Both the position numbers and the translations under genes were made by a program. A stretch of DNA of 64,000 nt from Microbacterium sp. (lineage in GTDB: Bacteria; Actinomycetota; Actinomycetes; Actinomycetales; Microbacteriaceae). Shown piece by piece: positions 33,018-41,700 of the stretch (position 1 is the stretch's first letter; every line of letters starts with the position of its first letter). The notes below the pieces were generated by a model that saw nothing but the letters and a program-made list of their open reading frames with translations, was not told the DNA's origin and searched no databases. The DNA lies in the NCBI GenBank assembly GCA_002703245.1, contig NZTV01000062.1:30476-94475 (forward strand), in the 5' to 3' direction.

Positions 33018-34889
33018 CTACTGAGGTGTCCCGACCGGCTCCGAGGCCACCGGCGACGACCGCAGCCCGAAACCCCGGGGGAAGAGCGGGTCGGCGGTTC
33101 CGTCCGGGACATCCGCCGCCGAGGCGCGGACGGCTTCCATCGACCGGGGGATCTGCACCGGAAGAAGCCCTCGCGGGGGGATGCGGCCCGCCAGGGCGGC
33201 GAGTACGGCGTCGTCCGAGCTGCCGTATTCGGCGACGAGGGCGGACGCGATCGGCAGCAGCGGGGTCAGGACAGCCGGCCGGTCGAGGTTCACCACGATT
33301 ACCAGCGGTGCGTGCTCGGCGATGCGGCCCAGCCGCACGGCCAGTCCCGGGGGGAATTCCAGCGAACCCTGGTGGAACCACTTCTCGAGGAACAGGTCGT
33401 CCCGGGGTTCGAAGGGCGCGCCGATGCGCACCACGGCGACGTCGGCCTCTTCCGGGTGCTCGACGCGCCGACCGTATGCCGCGAGCGCGGTGTCCCCGAT
33501 GCCCTCGGCATAGATGCGGGTGTCGGATTCGGCGAACAGCGGAAGCCTTCCGTCACGGTCGCTGAGTACCGTTACAGACTCCGCCTGGGCCCTCGTCCCG
33601 GCCGCCCGGAATTCGGCGTTGCCGACGATCTGCTCGGCGAGGTCCTCATCGACGTACGGGTCGTCGAACAGCCCGAGCCGGAACTTCACCAGCAGGAGGC
33701 GTCGCACGGAGGAGTCGAGGCGTTCTTCCCGAACAGCGCCCGAGCGCACGAGGTCGAGGAGGAGGTTCACGCATTCCTCGCCACCGAACTGGTCGATGCC
33801 GGCATCGAGGAGCATCCGCATCCGCCCGGGGGCGTCGAGGTGCTCGACGCCCCACGCGCGTGCGGGCAGGACCTGGTCACCGACGTGGTTGTCGTTGACG
33901 AGCTCCCAGTCGGTGACCACGACCCCGTCGTAGCCGAGTTCCTCGCGCAACAGATCGGTGACGATCTGCCGGTTGTAGGCGAATCCGACCTCGTCGAGGG
34001 GGCGACCGTTGCGCTCCACCCCGACCGGCATCCCGTAGTACGGCATCATTCCGGCCGTTCCCCGCCGTATGGCCTCGCGGAACGGGGCGAGGTGATAGTC
34101 GAACATGCCGCCGGGATAATCCTGCTCTCGGCCGTACGGGAAATGCGAGTCCTCGCCGTCGCGCTGGGGTCCGGCGCCGGGGAAGTGCTTGGTCGTGCAG
34201 GCGACGGAGCGGGGACCGAGGGACGAGCCCTGGAATCCGTCGAGGTAGGCGGCGACGATCTGCGAGACGCGGTCGGCGTCGTATCCGAACGTCTGCGCCT
34301 GGCGCGCCCACCGCGGCTCGGTGGGGAGGTCGATCTGGGGGTGCAGGGCCGCACGGATTCCGACCGCGCAATACTCCTGGCGGGCGATGTCGGCGAACGA
34401 CCGGATCGCCTCGAGGTCATCGAGCGCCGCCAGCCCCAGGGGCTCGGGCCATTGCGAGAACGGTCCCGCCGAGAAGGCGACGCCGGTGTTCTCGACGAAC
34501 GCGTGCCGCGGGTCGGTGCTGATGGTCACCGGAATCCCGTGCGGCGTCTGCTCTGCCAGCCGCTGCAGGTTGTTGTTCCACCGGGCGCCGGCGCGTGCGG
34601 TGGGGATGTGATGGACGTTGAAGTGGTTCATCCGCTTGTCGCGGATCACCGTCGAGGTCGGCGACTTCGAGATGGCCCCCGGCGTCTCCAGGAGGGCGCC
34701 GTCGTCACCGAGTTCGATCACGGTCTGGAACATCAGTCCCGCCTTCTCCTCGAGCGACAACCGGCTCAGCAGGTCGGCGGTGCGCTGCTCCAGGGTGAGC
34801 CGGGGGTTCTCGTACGGGTCCATCACCCCGTTGCCGTTGAGGTCGCGGAACCGGGTGCCGTCGGGCGCGGTCGAGAGGGTGAGCTGCAT
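33018..34889 (-). CDS. glycoside hydrolase family 3 (beta-glucosidase/xylosidase type)
   Basis: A 623-aa GH3 enzyme without a signal peptide, so cytosolic. Near the N-terminus is a calcium-loop-like DLNGNGVMDPYEN (about 15-27), then RTADLLSRLSLEEKAGLM, the substrate-binding TTKHFPGAGPQ (KHF) and the nucleophile Asp in GVVVTDWELV. A shorter second domain follows and there is no fibronectin-like C-terminal domain. It would hydrolyse a beta-linked oligosaccharide after import by the ABC transporter encoded just upstream. Sugar identity cannot be called. Start ATG at 34889. Confidence 0.88.
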   Translation of the reverse strand: MQLTLSTAPDGTRFRDLNGNGVMDPYENPRLTLEQRTADLLSRLSLEEKAGLMFQTVIELGDDGALLETPGAISKSPTSTVIRDKRMNHFNVHHIPTARAGARWNNNLQRLAEQTPHGIPVTISTDPRHAFVENTGVAFSAGPFSQWPEPLGLAALDDLEAIRSFADIARQEYCAVGIRAALHPQIDLPTEPRWARQAQTFGYDADRVSQIVAAYLDGFQGSSLGPRSVACTTKHFPGAGPQRDGEDSHFPYGREQDYPGGMFDYHLAPFREAIRRGTAGMMPYYGMPVGVERNGRPLDEVGFAYNRQIVTDLLREELGYDGVVVTDWELVNDNHVGDQVLPARAWGVEHLDAPGRMRMLLDAGIDQFGGEECVNLLLDLVRSGAVREERLDSSVRRLLLVKFRLGLFDDPYVDEDLAEQIVGNAEFRAAGTRAQAESVTVLSDRDGRLPLFAESDTRIYAEGIGDTALAAYGRRVEHPEEADVAVVRIGAPFEPRDDLFLEKWFHQGSLEFPPGLAVRLGRIAEHAPLVIVVNLDRPAVLTPLLPIASALVAEYGSSDDAVLAALAGRIPPRGLLPVQIPRSMEAVRASAADVPDGTADPLFPRGFGLRSSPVASEPVGTPQ

Positions 34890-34945
34890 CGGTAGGACTC
34901 CAGATGGGGTGTTGCGTCGAGTAGGGGATGCGCGGGGTGAGGGGG

Positions 34946-35842
34946 TCACTTCAGACCGGTGGTGGCGACCCCTCGGATGAACCAGCGCTGCAGGAACACG
35001 AACAGCACGATGATCGGGGTGATCACGAGCACCGACCCGGCCAGCAGCAGGCCGTAGTTGGTGGCGTTCTGCCCGGTCGAGTACAGCGACAGCGCGACCG
35101 GAAGCGTGTACATCTCCTCGGTCTGTGCGGCCACGAGCGGCCACAGGAAGTTGTTCCACGACGACAAGAAGGTCAGGATCCCCAGGGTGGCCAGGGGCGG
35201 TCCGCACAACGGCATGACGATGCGGGTGAAGATGCGCCATTCGCCCGCGCCGTCCAGGCGAGCCGCCTCCAGCAGCGGTTCGGGGATGCCGAGCATGAAC
35301 TGCCGCATGAGGAACACGCCCACCGGTGCGGTGACGAACGGGAGGATCAACGCCGGATAGGTGTTGACCAGTCCGAGCGAGGACACCATCACGAACAGCG
35401 GCACGAAGGTCACGACGCCCGGCACCATGAGCGTGACCATCACGAGCAGGAAGAGCACTCGCTTGCCGGGGAACTCCATCTTCGCCAGGGCGTATCCCAC
35501 CATCGAGCAGAACACGAGGTTGCCGAGCACGGTGGCGATCGCCACGATCGCGCTGTTGGCGAAGAACTGCCAGAAATCGAGCGGCCCGAACCACGCGGCG
35601 AAGTTCTCGAGCGTCGGGTTCTGGGGCAGCCATGTCGGGGGGCGTTGCAGGATCTCGCCCTGGGTCTTCAGCGAGCCGAGCAGCATCCACACGAACGGGA
35701 TGAGCCACAGCACCAGCCCGACGGTGAGAACCGTATAGGTGAGGGCTCGCGGGCCGAACCCGCGACGTCGGCGTCGACGGGGTGGGGGAGGGGATGCGGG
35801 CGTGGCGGCATCCACCGGACGGTCGAGGACGCTGGTCGTCAT
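34946..35842 (-). CDS. sugar ABC transporter permease (MalG type)
   Basis: A 298-aa permease with six membrane segments after a Pro/Arg-rich cytosolic leader (PPPRRRRRRGFGPR). The conserved EAA loop is EAARLDGAGEWRIFTRIVMPL. Starts 4 bp after the stop of the MalF-type gene. Class CUT1, which imports oligosaccharides and glycerol derivatives. Confidence 0.92.
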   Translation of the reverse strand: MTTSVLDRPVDAATPASPPPPRRRRRRGFGPRALTYTVLTVGLVLWLIPFVWMLLGSLKTQGEILQRPPTWLPQNPTLENFAAWFGPLDFWQFFANSAIVAIATVLGNLVFCSMVGYALAKMEFPGKRVLFLLVMVTLMVPGVVTFVPLFVMVSSLGLVNTYPALILPFVTAPVGVFLMRQFMLGIPEPLLEAARLDGAGEWRIFTRIVMPLCGPPLATLGILTFLSSWNNFLWPLVAAQTEEMYTLPVALSLYSTGQNATNYGLLLAGSVLVITPIIVLFVFLQRWFIRGVATTGLK

Positions 35843-35846
35843 CGGT

Positions 35847-36803
35847 TCAGTCCTTCGATCGGAGCAGACGGAACTGCAGCAGGCTCAACAGCGCGATCGC
35901 GAGGAAGAGCACGTAGCTGGCGGCGGAGGCCAGGCCGTATTCGCCGAACCCGAACTGCTGGTATGTGTAGTAGGCGACCGACAGGGTCGAGTCGAGCGGG
36001 CCGCCGCGGGTCATCACGAACGCCTCCTCGAAGAACTGCAGGTAGCCGACCGAGATCAGCACGGCACCCAGCAGCAGGGTCGGGCGCAGGAGCGGCAGCG
36101 TGACCGAGACGAGTCGTCGCCATGAGGAGGCACCGTCCATCGTCGCGGCTTCATTGACGTCTTCGGGGACGGCCTGGAGCCCGGCGAGGAAGATGATCAT
36201 GAGCGTGCCGACGTTGCGCCAGACCGCCATGGCGATGAGCGACGGCAGGGCCCAGGTGGTGTCATTGAGCCAGTTGGGCCCGTCGATGCCGACGACGGCG
36301 AGCGCGGAGTTGAGCAGTCCGTCCGGCAGGAGGATGTATCGCCAGACGACGGCCACGGCGACGATGCTCGTGACGACCGGGGCGTAGTAGCCGACGCGGA
36401 AGAACGACACGATCTTGCCGCGTCCGCTGTTGAGGGCGAGAGCGAGGGCGAGGGCGACGATCATCGTCAGCGGGATGCCGACGAGGACGAACACGGCCGT
36501 GACCCGCATCGACGTGAGGAAGCGGGGGTCCTGGAAGAGGGTGAGGTATTGCTCGAACCACACCACGTTGACCGCGAACGGGCTCTGGATGTCGCGCGAG
36601 GTGAAGTCGGTGAACGACATCGCGAAGGACCCGATGATCGGGAACAGCATGAACACGGCGAAGACGGCGACGAAGGGCAGCGCGAAGCCCCAGGCGACGA
36701 GTGCCTGACGCTTGCGTTGCCGGTCGTGCAGGCCGCCCTTGCGGGTCCCCGGGCTCCCGGAGCCCGTGCGGGCTCCGGGAGCGACGAGAGTGGAGGTCGA
36801 CAT
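35847..36803 (-). CDS. sugar ABC transporter permease (MalF type)
   Basis: A 318-aa permease with six membrane segments after a basic leader (KGGLHDRQRKRQALVAWG) and the EAA loop EAATMDGASSWRRLVSVTLPL. Starts 8 bp after the binding-protein stop. Its first codons contain a perfect 13-bp inverted repeat (36753-36782), discussed separately. No ATPase gene lies in the operon, so a shared MsmK/MsiK-type ATPase elsewhere is expected, as is usual in actinobacteria. Confidence 0.92.
   Translation of the reverse strand: MSTSTLVAPGARTGSGSPGTRKGGLHDRQRKRQALVAWGFALPFVAVFAVFMLFPIIGSFAMSFTDFTSRDIQSPFAVNVVWFEQYLTLFQDPRFLTSMRVTAVFVLVGIPLTMIVALALALALNSGRGKIVSFFRVGYYAPVVTSIVAVAVVWRYILLPDGLLNSALAVVGIDGPNWLNDTTWALPSLIAMAVWRNVGTLMIIFLAGLQAVPEDVNEAATMDGASSWRRLVSVTLPLLRPTLLLGAVLISVGYLQFFEEAFVMTRGGPLDSTLSVAYYTYQQFGFGEYGLASAASYVLFLAIALLSLLQFRLLRSKD
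36753..36782 (-). promoter_or_regulatory. intercistronic-type stem-loop at the 5' end of the MalF gene
   Basis: GCTCCCGGAGCCC, a 4-nt loop and its perfect 13-bp complement. It lies 30-59 nt past the stop of the binding-protein gene, inside the first codons of the permease gene. Stem-loops in this place often protect the upstream mRNA and lower permease expression relative to binding protein. Confidence 0.6.
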
Positions 36804-36811
36804 GGGTCAGG

Positions 36812-38077
36812 TCACTCCAGGCCGATGGCGTCGGCGTCGGCCTGGAGGGTGGCAAGGACCTCGGCGACGTCCCCGTCGCCACGGCGCAGCTGTTCGAGGG
36901 CTTGGTCGCCCTTCGCCGCCACCTGCACCCAGCTCGTGGTCACCGGGGGCGCCTTCGCGGTCTCGAGCTGCGTGCCGAAGGTCTCCAGACTCGCGTCGTC
37001 GGCGAGGGTCGGATCCTCCCATGCCGACTGGGCGGCGGGGAGGTCTCCGGTCAGGTCGTAGAAGGCCACCTGGGTCTCCGGCTGGCTCAGCCAGTCCACG
37101 AGCTTCCACGCCGACTCGGCGTTGTCGCTCCCCTCGAACACCACGAGGTTCGCGCCGCCGCTGAACGACACCGACTCCTCCTCGGCAGGCAGGACCGCTG
37201 TGGCGTACTGCTCGGTGAATTCCTCACCGGCGGCGAGTTCGAGCGATCCGCGCAGGAACGGTCCTTCCACGACCATCGGCGAGATGCCCGCGACGAACTC
37301 CGACTCGGTCGCCCCCGACGAGAAGTCGGCGTTCGGGTCGGCCAGCCCCTCGGTGAAGAAGCTCTGGTAATACTCCAGGCCCGTCGCCATCTCCGGGGTG
37401 TCGAGTGTCCAGGCGTCGCCGTCGGTGAGTTCGGCCCCGGCCGACCACGGCATCCACATCGAGCCCTGGAAGGCGTCGTTGCCGGCGGGGAGGCGGATAC
37501 CCCAGTCGGTGCCGGCCTCGGTCTGCAGGTCGAAGGCCATCTGCTTCAGGTCATCCCACGTGGTGGGCGCCTCGTCCCATCCGGCGTCGGCGGCGAGGTC
37601 GGTGCGGTAATAGAGCACACGGGTGTCGACGTACCACGGCACACCGGCCGCACGCCCGTCGAACTCGGTCGTGCTGAGGGCGCCCGGGAAGAAGTCTGTG
37701 GTGTCGACCTCGGCGGGAACGGTCGCGAACGCGTCGCCGAAGTCGGCCATCCAGGTCGACCCCATCATCGCGACGTCCGGCGTGGTGCCGCCCGCGATCG
37801 CGGTCTGGAACTTGTTGTGCGCCGCATCCCACGGGATCGCGGTGACCTCGACGGTCGCGTCGGGGTTGGCTTCTTCGAACGCCTCGACGAATTCGGGGAG
37901 GGCTTCACCCTCGGCGCCCATGGCCCACACGGTGATCGTGCCCTCGGCGGGGGAGCCGTCGAGCGAGACAGCGTCGGACGGGCCGGATGCCGCGTCCTCC
38001 GCGCGGCCGCAGGCGGTGAGCGCGAGGGACGCGGCGGTGAGGACCGCGACACCTCCGAGAACGGTCTTGAACTTCAC
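36812..38077 (-). CDS. sugar ABC transporter substrate-binding lipoprotein
   Basis: A 421-aa family 1 solute-binding lipoprotein: KFK n-region, hydrophobic core and lipobox ALTAC (Cys23). The mature protein starts with an acidic linker and shows GTITVWAMGAEGEALPEFVEAFEE, a domain-closure FQTAIAGGTTPDVAMMGSTW and WKLVDWLSQPETQ near the C-terminus. The GTG start at 38077 has AAGGAGG six bases upstream. First gene of the operon; the promoter and operators lie immediately upstream. Confidence 0.92.
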   Translation of the reverse strand: MKFKTVLGGVAVLTAASLALTACGRAEDAASGPSDAVSLDGSPAEGTITVWAMGAEGEALPEFVEAFEEANPDATVEVTAIPWDAAHNKFQTAIAGGTTPDVAMMGSTWMADFGDAFATVPAEVDTTDFFPGALSTTEFDGRAAGVPWYVDTRVLYYRTDLAADAGWDEAPTTWDDLKQMAFDLQTEAGTDWGIRLPAGNDAFQGSMWMPWSAGAELTDGDAWTLDTPEMATGLEYYQSFFTEGLADPNADFSSGATESEFVAGISPMVVEGPFLRGSLELAAGEEFTEQYATAVLPAEEESVSFSGGANLVVFEGSDNAESAWKLVDWLSQPETQVAFYDLTGDLPAAQSAWEDPTLADDASLETFGTQLETAKAPPVTTSWVQVAAKGDQALEQLRRGDGDVAEVLATLQADADAIGLE

Positions 38078-38114
38078 GTCTTCCTCCTTGAATCGCGGCT
38101 GATCCTCCGATGGA

Positions 38115-38131
38115 TCTAAGCGCATAAATTC
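38115..38131. promoter_or_regulatory. LacI-type operator, promoter-distal copy
   Basis: TCTAAGCGCATAAATTC. One of two 17-bp direct repeats that differ in one base, each centred on the GCGC core usual for LacI-family operators. It lies between the promoter and the binding-protein start codon. Confidence 0.65.
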
Positions 38132-38145
38132 TGACGACCTCCAGG

Positions 38146-38174
38146 AGTCTAAGCGCATAGATTCATGTTGACAA
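38146..38174 (-). promoter_or_regulatory. sigma70-type promoter of the sugar operon
   Basis: On the minus strand TTGTCA (38174-38169), a 17-bp spacer and TAGACT (38151-38146) form a well-spaced -35/-10 pair 69 bp upstream of the start codon. The second operator overlaps its -10 box and spacer. Confidence 0.65.
38148..38164. promoter_or_regulatory. LacI-type operator overlapping the promoter
   Basis: TCTAAGCGCATAGATTC, whose 14-bp core TCTAAGCGCATAGA is a palindrome with one mismatched pair. It starts 33 bp (about three helical turns) from the first copy and covers the -10 box, so binding would block RNA polymerase. Stretch 38175-38311 holds nothing else I recognise. Confidence 0.7.
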
Positions 38175-38311
38175 CCCCCTGGTGAGGTGGCGTCGGTTCG
38201 CACCTCCTCAAGAGCGGACGCGGAGGAACGGTCTGCCGGGGAGGTGCATCTAGAGGCCCGAATGTGAGGAGTTCGCGACGCCGGCCGGGGTGCGACGCGG
38301 GCCGCGACCGG

Positions 38312-38671
38312 CTACGCGCGGAAGTAGCGGCTGGCGGAACTGGTGTAGAGCAGCAGCAGGCCGATGATCGGGAGCACCGAGCCGAAGATGGCCGTGAACA
38401 GGCCCTCGCCGTTGAAGATCCCGATGATCTCGAGGGCGATGTTGATGACGAACACGATCGTCGCGACGGTGCGTGCGGTGTTGTTGCCGCGCCACAGGCC
38501 GACGCCCACGAGCAGCGTGATGATGCCGACCGCGAGGCTGATCCAGGCCAGGAGGGCCGACGGGGTGATGAGCAGTCCGCCGAGGATGCCGAAGATCGCG
38601 CCGATGATCTGGAAGAAACCGATCAGCCAGGCGACGATCGCGACGAGGGTGACTCCGAGGGGACGGTTCAT
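38312..38671 (-). CDS. small four-helix membrane protein
   Basis: A 119-aa protein with four hydrophobic segments (VTLVAIVAWLIGFFQIIGAIFGIL; LLAWISLAVGIITLLVGVGLW; TVATIVFVINIALEIIGIF; AIFGSVLPIIGLLLLY), so it is an integral membrane protein. It resembles the small unclassified actinobacterial membrane proteins annotated only as hypothetical. ATG at 38671 with GAGGAG upstream. Single gene; function unknown. Confidence 0.75.
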   Translation of the reverse strand: MNRPLGVTLVAIVAWLIGFFQIIGAIFGILGGLLITPSALLAWISLAVGIITLLVGVGLWRGNNTARTVATIVFVINIALEIIGIFNGEGLFTAIFGSVLPIIGLLLLYTSSASRYFRA

Positions 38672-38730
38672 GGCGGGGACTCCTCGTGGGTGCCGGACGG
38701 GTGCCCCTCCACCGTAGCGCCCCCGCGCGA

Positions 38731-38770
38731 ACGACGAAGGGCCCGGGCGATCACCCGGACCCTTCGTCGT
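38731..38770 (-). terminator. hairpin downstream of the large surface hydrolase gene
   Basis: ACGACGAAGGGCCCGGG (38731-38747), a 6-nt loop and a complementary arm (38754-38770) with one mismatch. It is 10 bp past the stop of the minus-strand gene ending at 38780 and would stop its transcript. No strong T-tract follows. Confidence 0.65.
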
Positions 38771-38779
38771 GACAGCCGC

Positions 38780-41700
38780 TTAGCTCATCGCGGTGCGGCG
38801 GCGGATGACGAGCATCGCCGCGCCCACGATGACCAGCAGCACGCCGAGCACGATGCCCGCCGTCCACAGCGTCCCGCCGGTGACGGCGAGGTCGCCGGTG
38901 GCGGTGACCTCGAGATCGGCCGAGGCCAGCAGGGTGTCTCCGGAGTAGATGCGGATGCTGTGCTCACCCGGGTCGGTCGACGCCGGGATCGTCACGGTGG
39001 TGCGGAAGGCCCCGGAGGTGCCGGCGTCGACGCTCGTGAGCACCTGCGGCGTGGAGTGCAGCTCGACCCGCAGGCTGTCGCCCGGGGCGAAGCCCGCACC
39101 CGACACGGTCACGGTGCGCCCGGCTTCGACCGAGGAGGCCGACAGCGACACGGTCGCGGTGGAGTCCCCGCCGTCTCCGGAGTCGCCCCCGTCACCCGAG
39201 TCGCCTCCGTTGCCGCCGTCTCCTCCGTCGCCGCCGTCTCCTCCGTCACCGGAGTCGTCGCCGGTGACCGACACGACATACGCGGCCGAGGTGGTCGACT
39301 GGCCCGATGCGTCGGTGACCACGGCGGTCAGCTCCACATCGGTTCCGGCCTGGTCCTCGGTCGGCGCCCACGTGAAGGCGTACGGCGAGGTGGTGGTGGT
39401 CGCGACCGGCTCACCGTCGGCGTGCAGCGTGACCGAGCCGACCGCGAAGTCGTCGATCGCGCGCACCAGCGGGGCGATTTCCTCACCCGGATCGAGCTCG
39501 AGGCCCGCGCCCGGGTCGATGATCGCGCCGGTGGGCGCCTCGTCGACGGTGGCTCCGACGCCGGTCGGCGCGTCGCCGCCTTCCGCGGTCTCGACGACCG
39601 TCCCCACCGCGACCTCCGGCGCCTCGATGAGGAGCACGTTGCCACCGGGGTTGCCGAACACGCGGCTGCCGTCGATGAACCCGTCGAAGCCGTGGGTGTA
39701 GACCACACCGACCTGACCGTCGGCGTCCGATCCGGAGACCACGGTGCCGCTGACGTAGCCGAGCTGGCGGATGCCGGCGTCGACGTCGTTGGCCGGGTCG
39801 CCGTCGGCGCCGCGGCCGCCGTCGAACAGGATGCCGCCGGCCGCGTAGCCGGTCACGACGCTGTCGGCGACGGTGACCTCGGTCTCGACGGTGCCCTCGC
39901 CGGCACCCTGCAGGTGGTTGGTCTTGACGATGCCCCACCCGTGCGGGCCGTCACCGGCGATGATCGGGCCGACGATGCTCTCCGACACGCGCCCTGCGGT
40001 GTTCAGGAACGCGATGCCGGCCTCGGCGGCGACGGAGCCCGAGGTGACCGTCACCCCCGAGATGTCGACGAACAGTTCATTGGTGTCGGTCGACCCGAGC
40101 GACTGCCGCGAGACCGTGATCACGTTGCCGCCGCCGTCACGCAGGAACGGGGTCGAGCCGGCGAGGGTCGTCATGCTCTGGTCGGGCATGATCGTGACCT
40201 TGTCGGCGCCGGCGCCCTTGATCTTCAGGGGCTTGGCGATCGTGAGGCCGTTCATCGCACCGTCGGCGACGGGTACGCGCGGGCTGTCGACCGGGGTCGA
40301 CGACTCCTCGTACGTGCCTTCGCACACCACGATGGTGTCCCACGGCGAGGCGTGGTCGACGGCGTCCTGGATGCTCGTGAAGCTCGCCTCGGGGCACTGC
40401 GCCCCGTCGTCGTCGACGACCCACGTCACGTTCGCGGCGGTGTCGGCCACCGTGTCGGGCAGTGCCAGCTCGCCCGGGGTGATGTCGGTCTCGGTGAGGA
40501 ACACCGCCGGGTCCGGACCCGAGGTGGGGGCACCGTAGCCGGCGCCGGCGTTCGGGGTGGTGCCGTCCGAGAGGATCAGCGGTGCGTCGGTGGCGGCTTC
40601 CTGGAAGCGCACGTCGGCGACCTGGATCGAACCCGACGACGGCATTCCCTCGCCGCCGAAGCGCAGCTCCAGCGAGGCCAGCGACGACACGTCGACGCCG
40701 TCGAACGCGGTCAGCGGAACCCGGATCTGCTCCAACACGACGTGCGTGTACCGGGTCTGGTCTCCCGTGGACATGTGCAGGGCGTTACCCCAGCGCGGGT
40801 CACCGGCGGCGACGGAGGCGGAGGCACCCGACGTGTCGGTGAGGACGATCTCGAAGTCCTGCGTCGACGCGGCGGGGTTCCACATCACGTCGGTCTTCGG
40901 GTCGTCCTCTTCGCGCGAGACCGCGCCGGGGTTGCGCAGATCGAAGAAGTTCACGTCGGCGTTCAGCGCGAGCGCGGTCATTCCGGAGACGTCCTTCGAG
41001 GCATCCGGGATCTGCGCCGTGAGCGTGGCCTGCTGCCCGTCTTCCCACGCCAGCGCGAGCTGACGGCCGTAGGAGTGGTTGATCGGCGAGTTCTCACGGG
41101 TGCCGTTCTGACCGCCGACGGCGTCGGCGTTCGGCAACGGACAGGGCTTGGCCGCGGTCGGGAGTCCCTCGATGCTCAGCACGCGCGGGGCGAACTGGTC
41201 GGGCTCCGGGTTGCACCAGTCCAACCCGCTCTCCGGGGTGGGCTGGGGAAGCACACCGCCGTCGGCGAGGTAGGGGTTGGCGAAACCGGTGCCCGTGAGC
41301 GCGCCGCCGAGGGCGTTGAGCGTGAGCGGGTTCTCGATCTCGGGTCGGATGACGTCGATGCGCTCGTCGGAGGGCGCGAAGTACGTCGTCGACACGCGCT
41401 CCGAGCAGTCGATCGCCAGGTCTCCCGGGGTGATGTCGGGGCAGGCCGAGGCGGGGATCTGCAGGTGGGAGTCGGTCTCGGACAGGGCGCCGGTCATGTA
41501 CGGCTCGAAGGCGCCTTCACCGCCGACGTAGCGCCGGAAGAACGCGGCCATCGTGGCCTGGCCGAGCTTCTCCTGCGCACCCATGAGGTCGGGGTCGGCG
41601 GAGATCTTGGTGTTGACCTCCGGGTTGAAGGTGTCGGAGTTGTCGATGACGTAAGACGACGGGTCGTAGGAGGCCGCACCGCTCAGGCGCAGGTTGGTCT

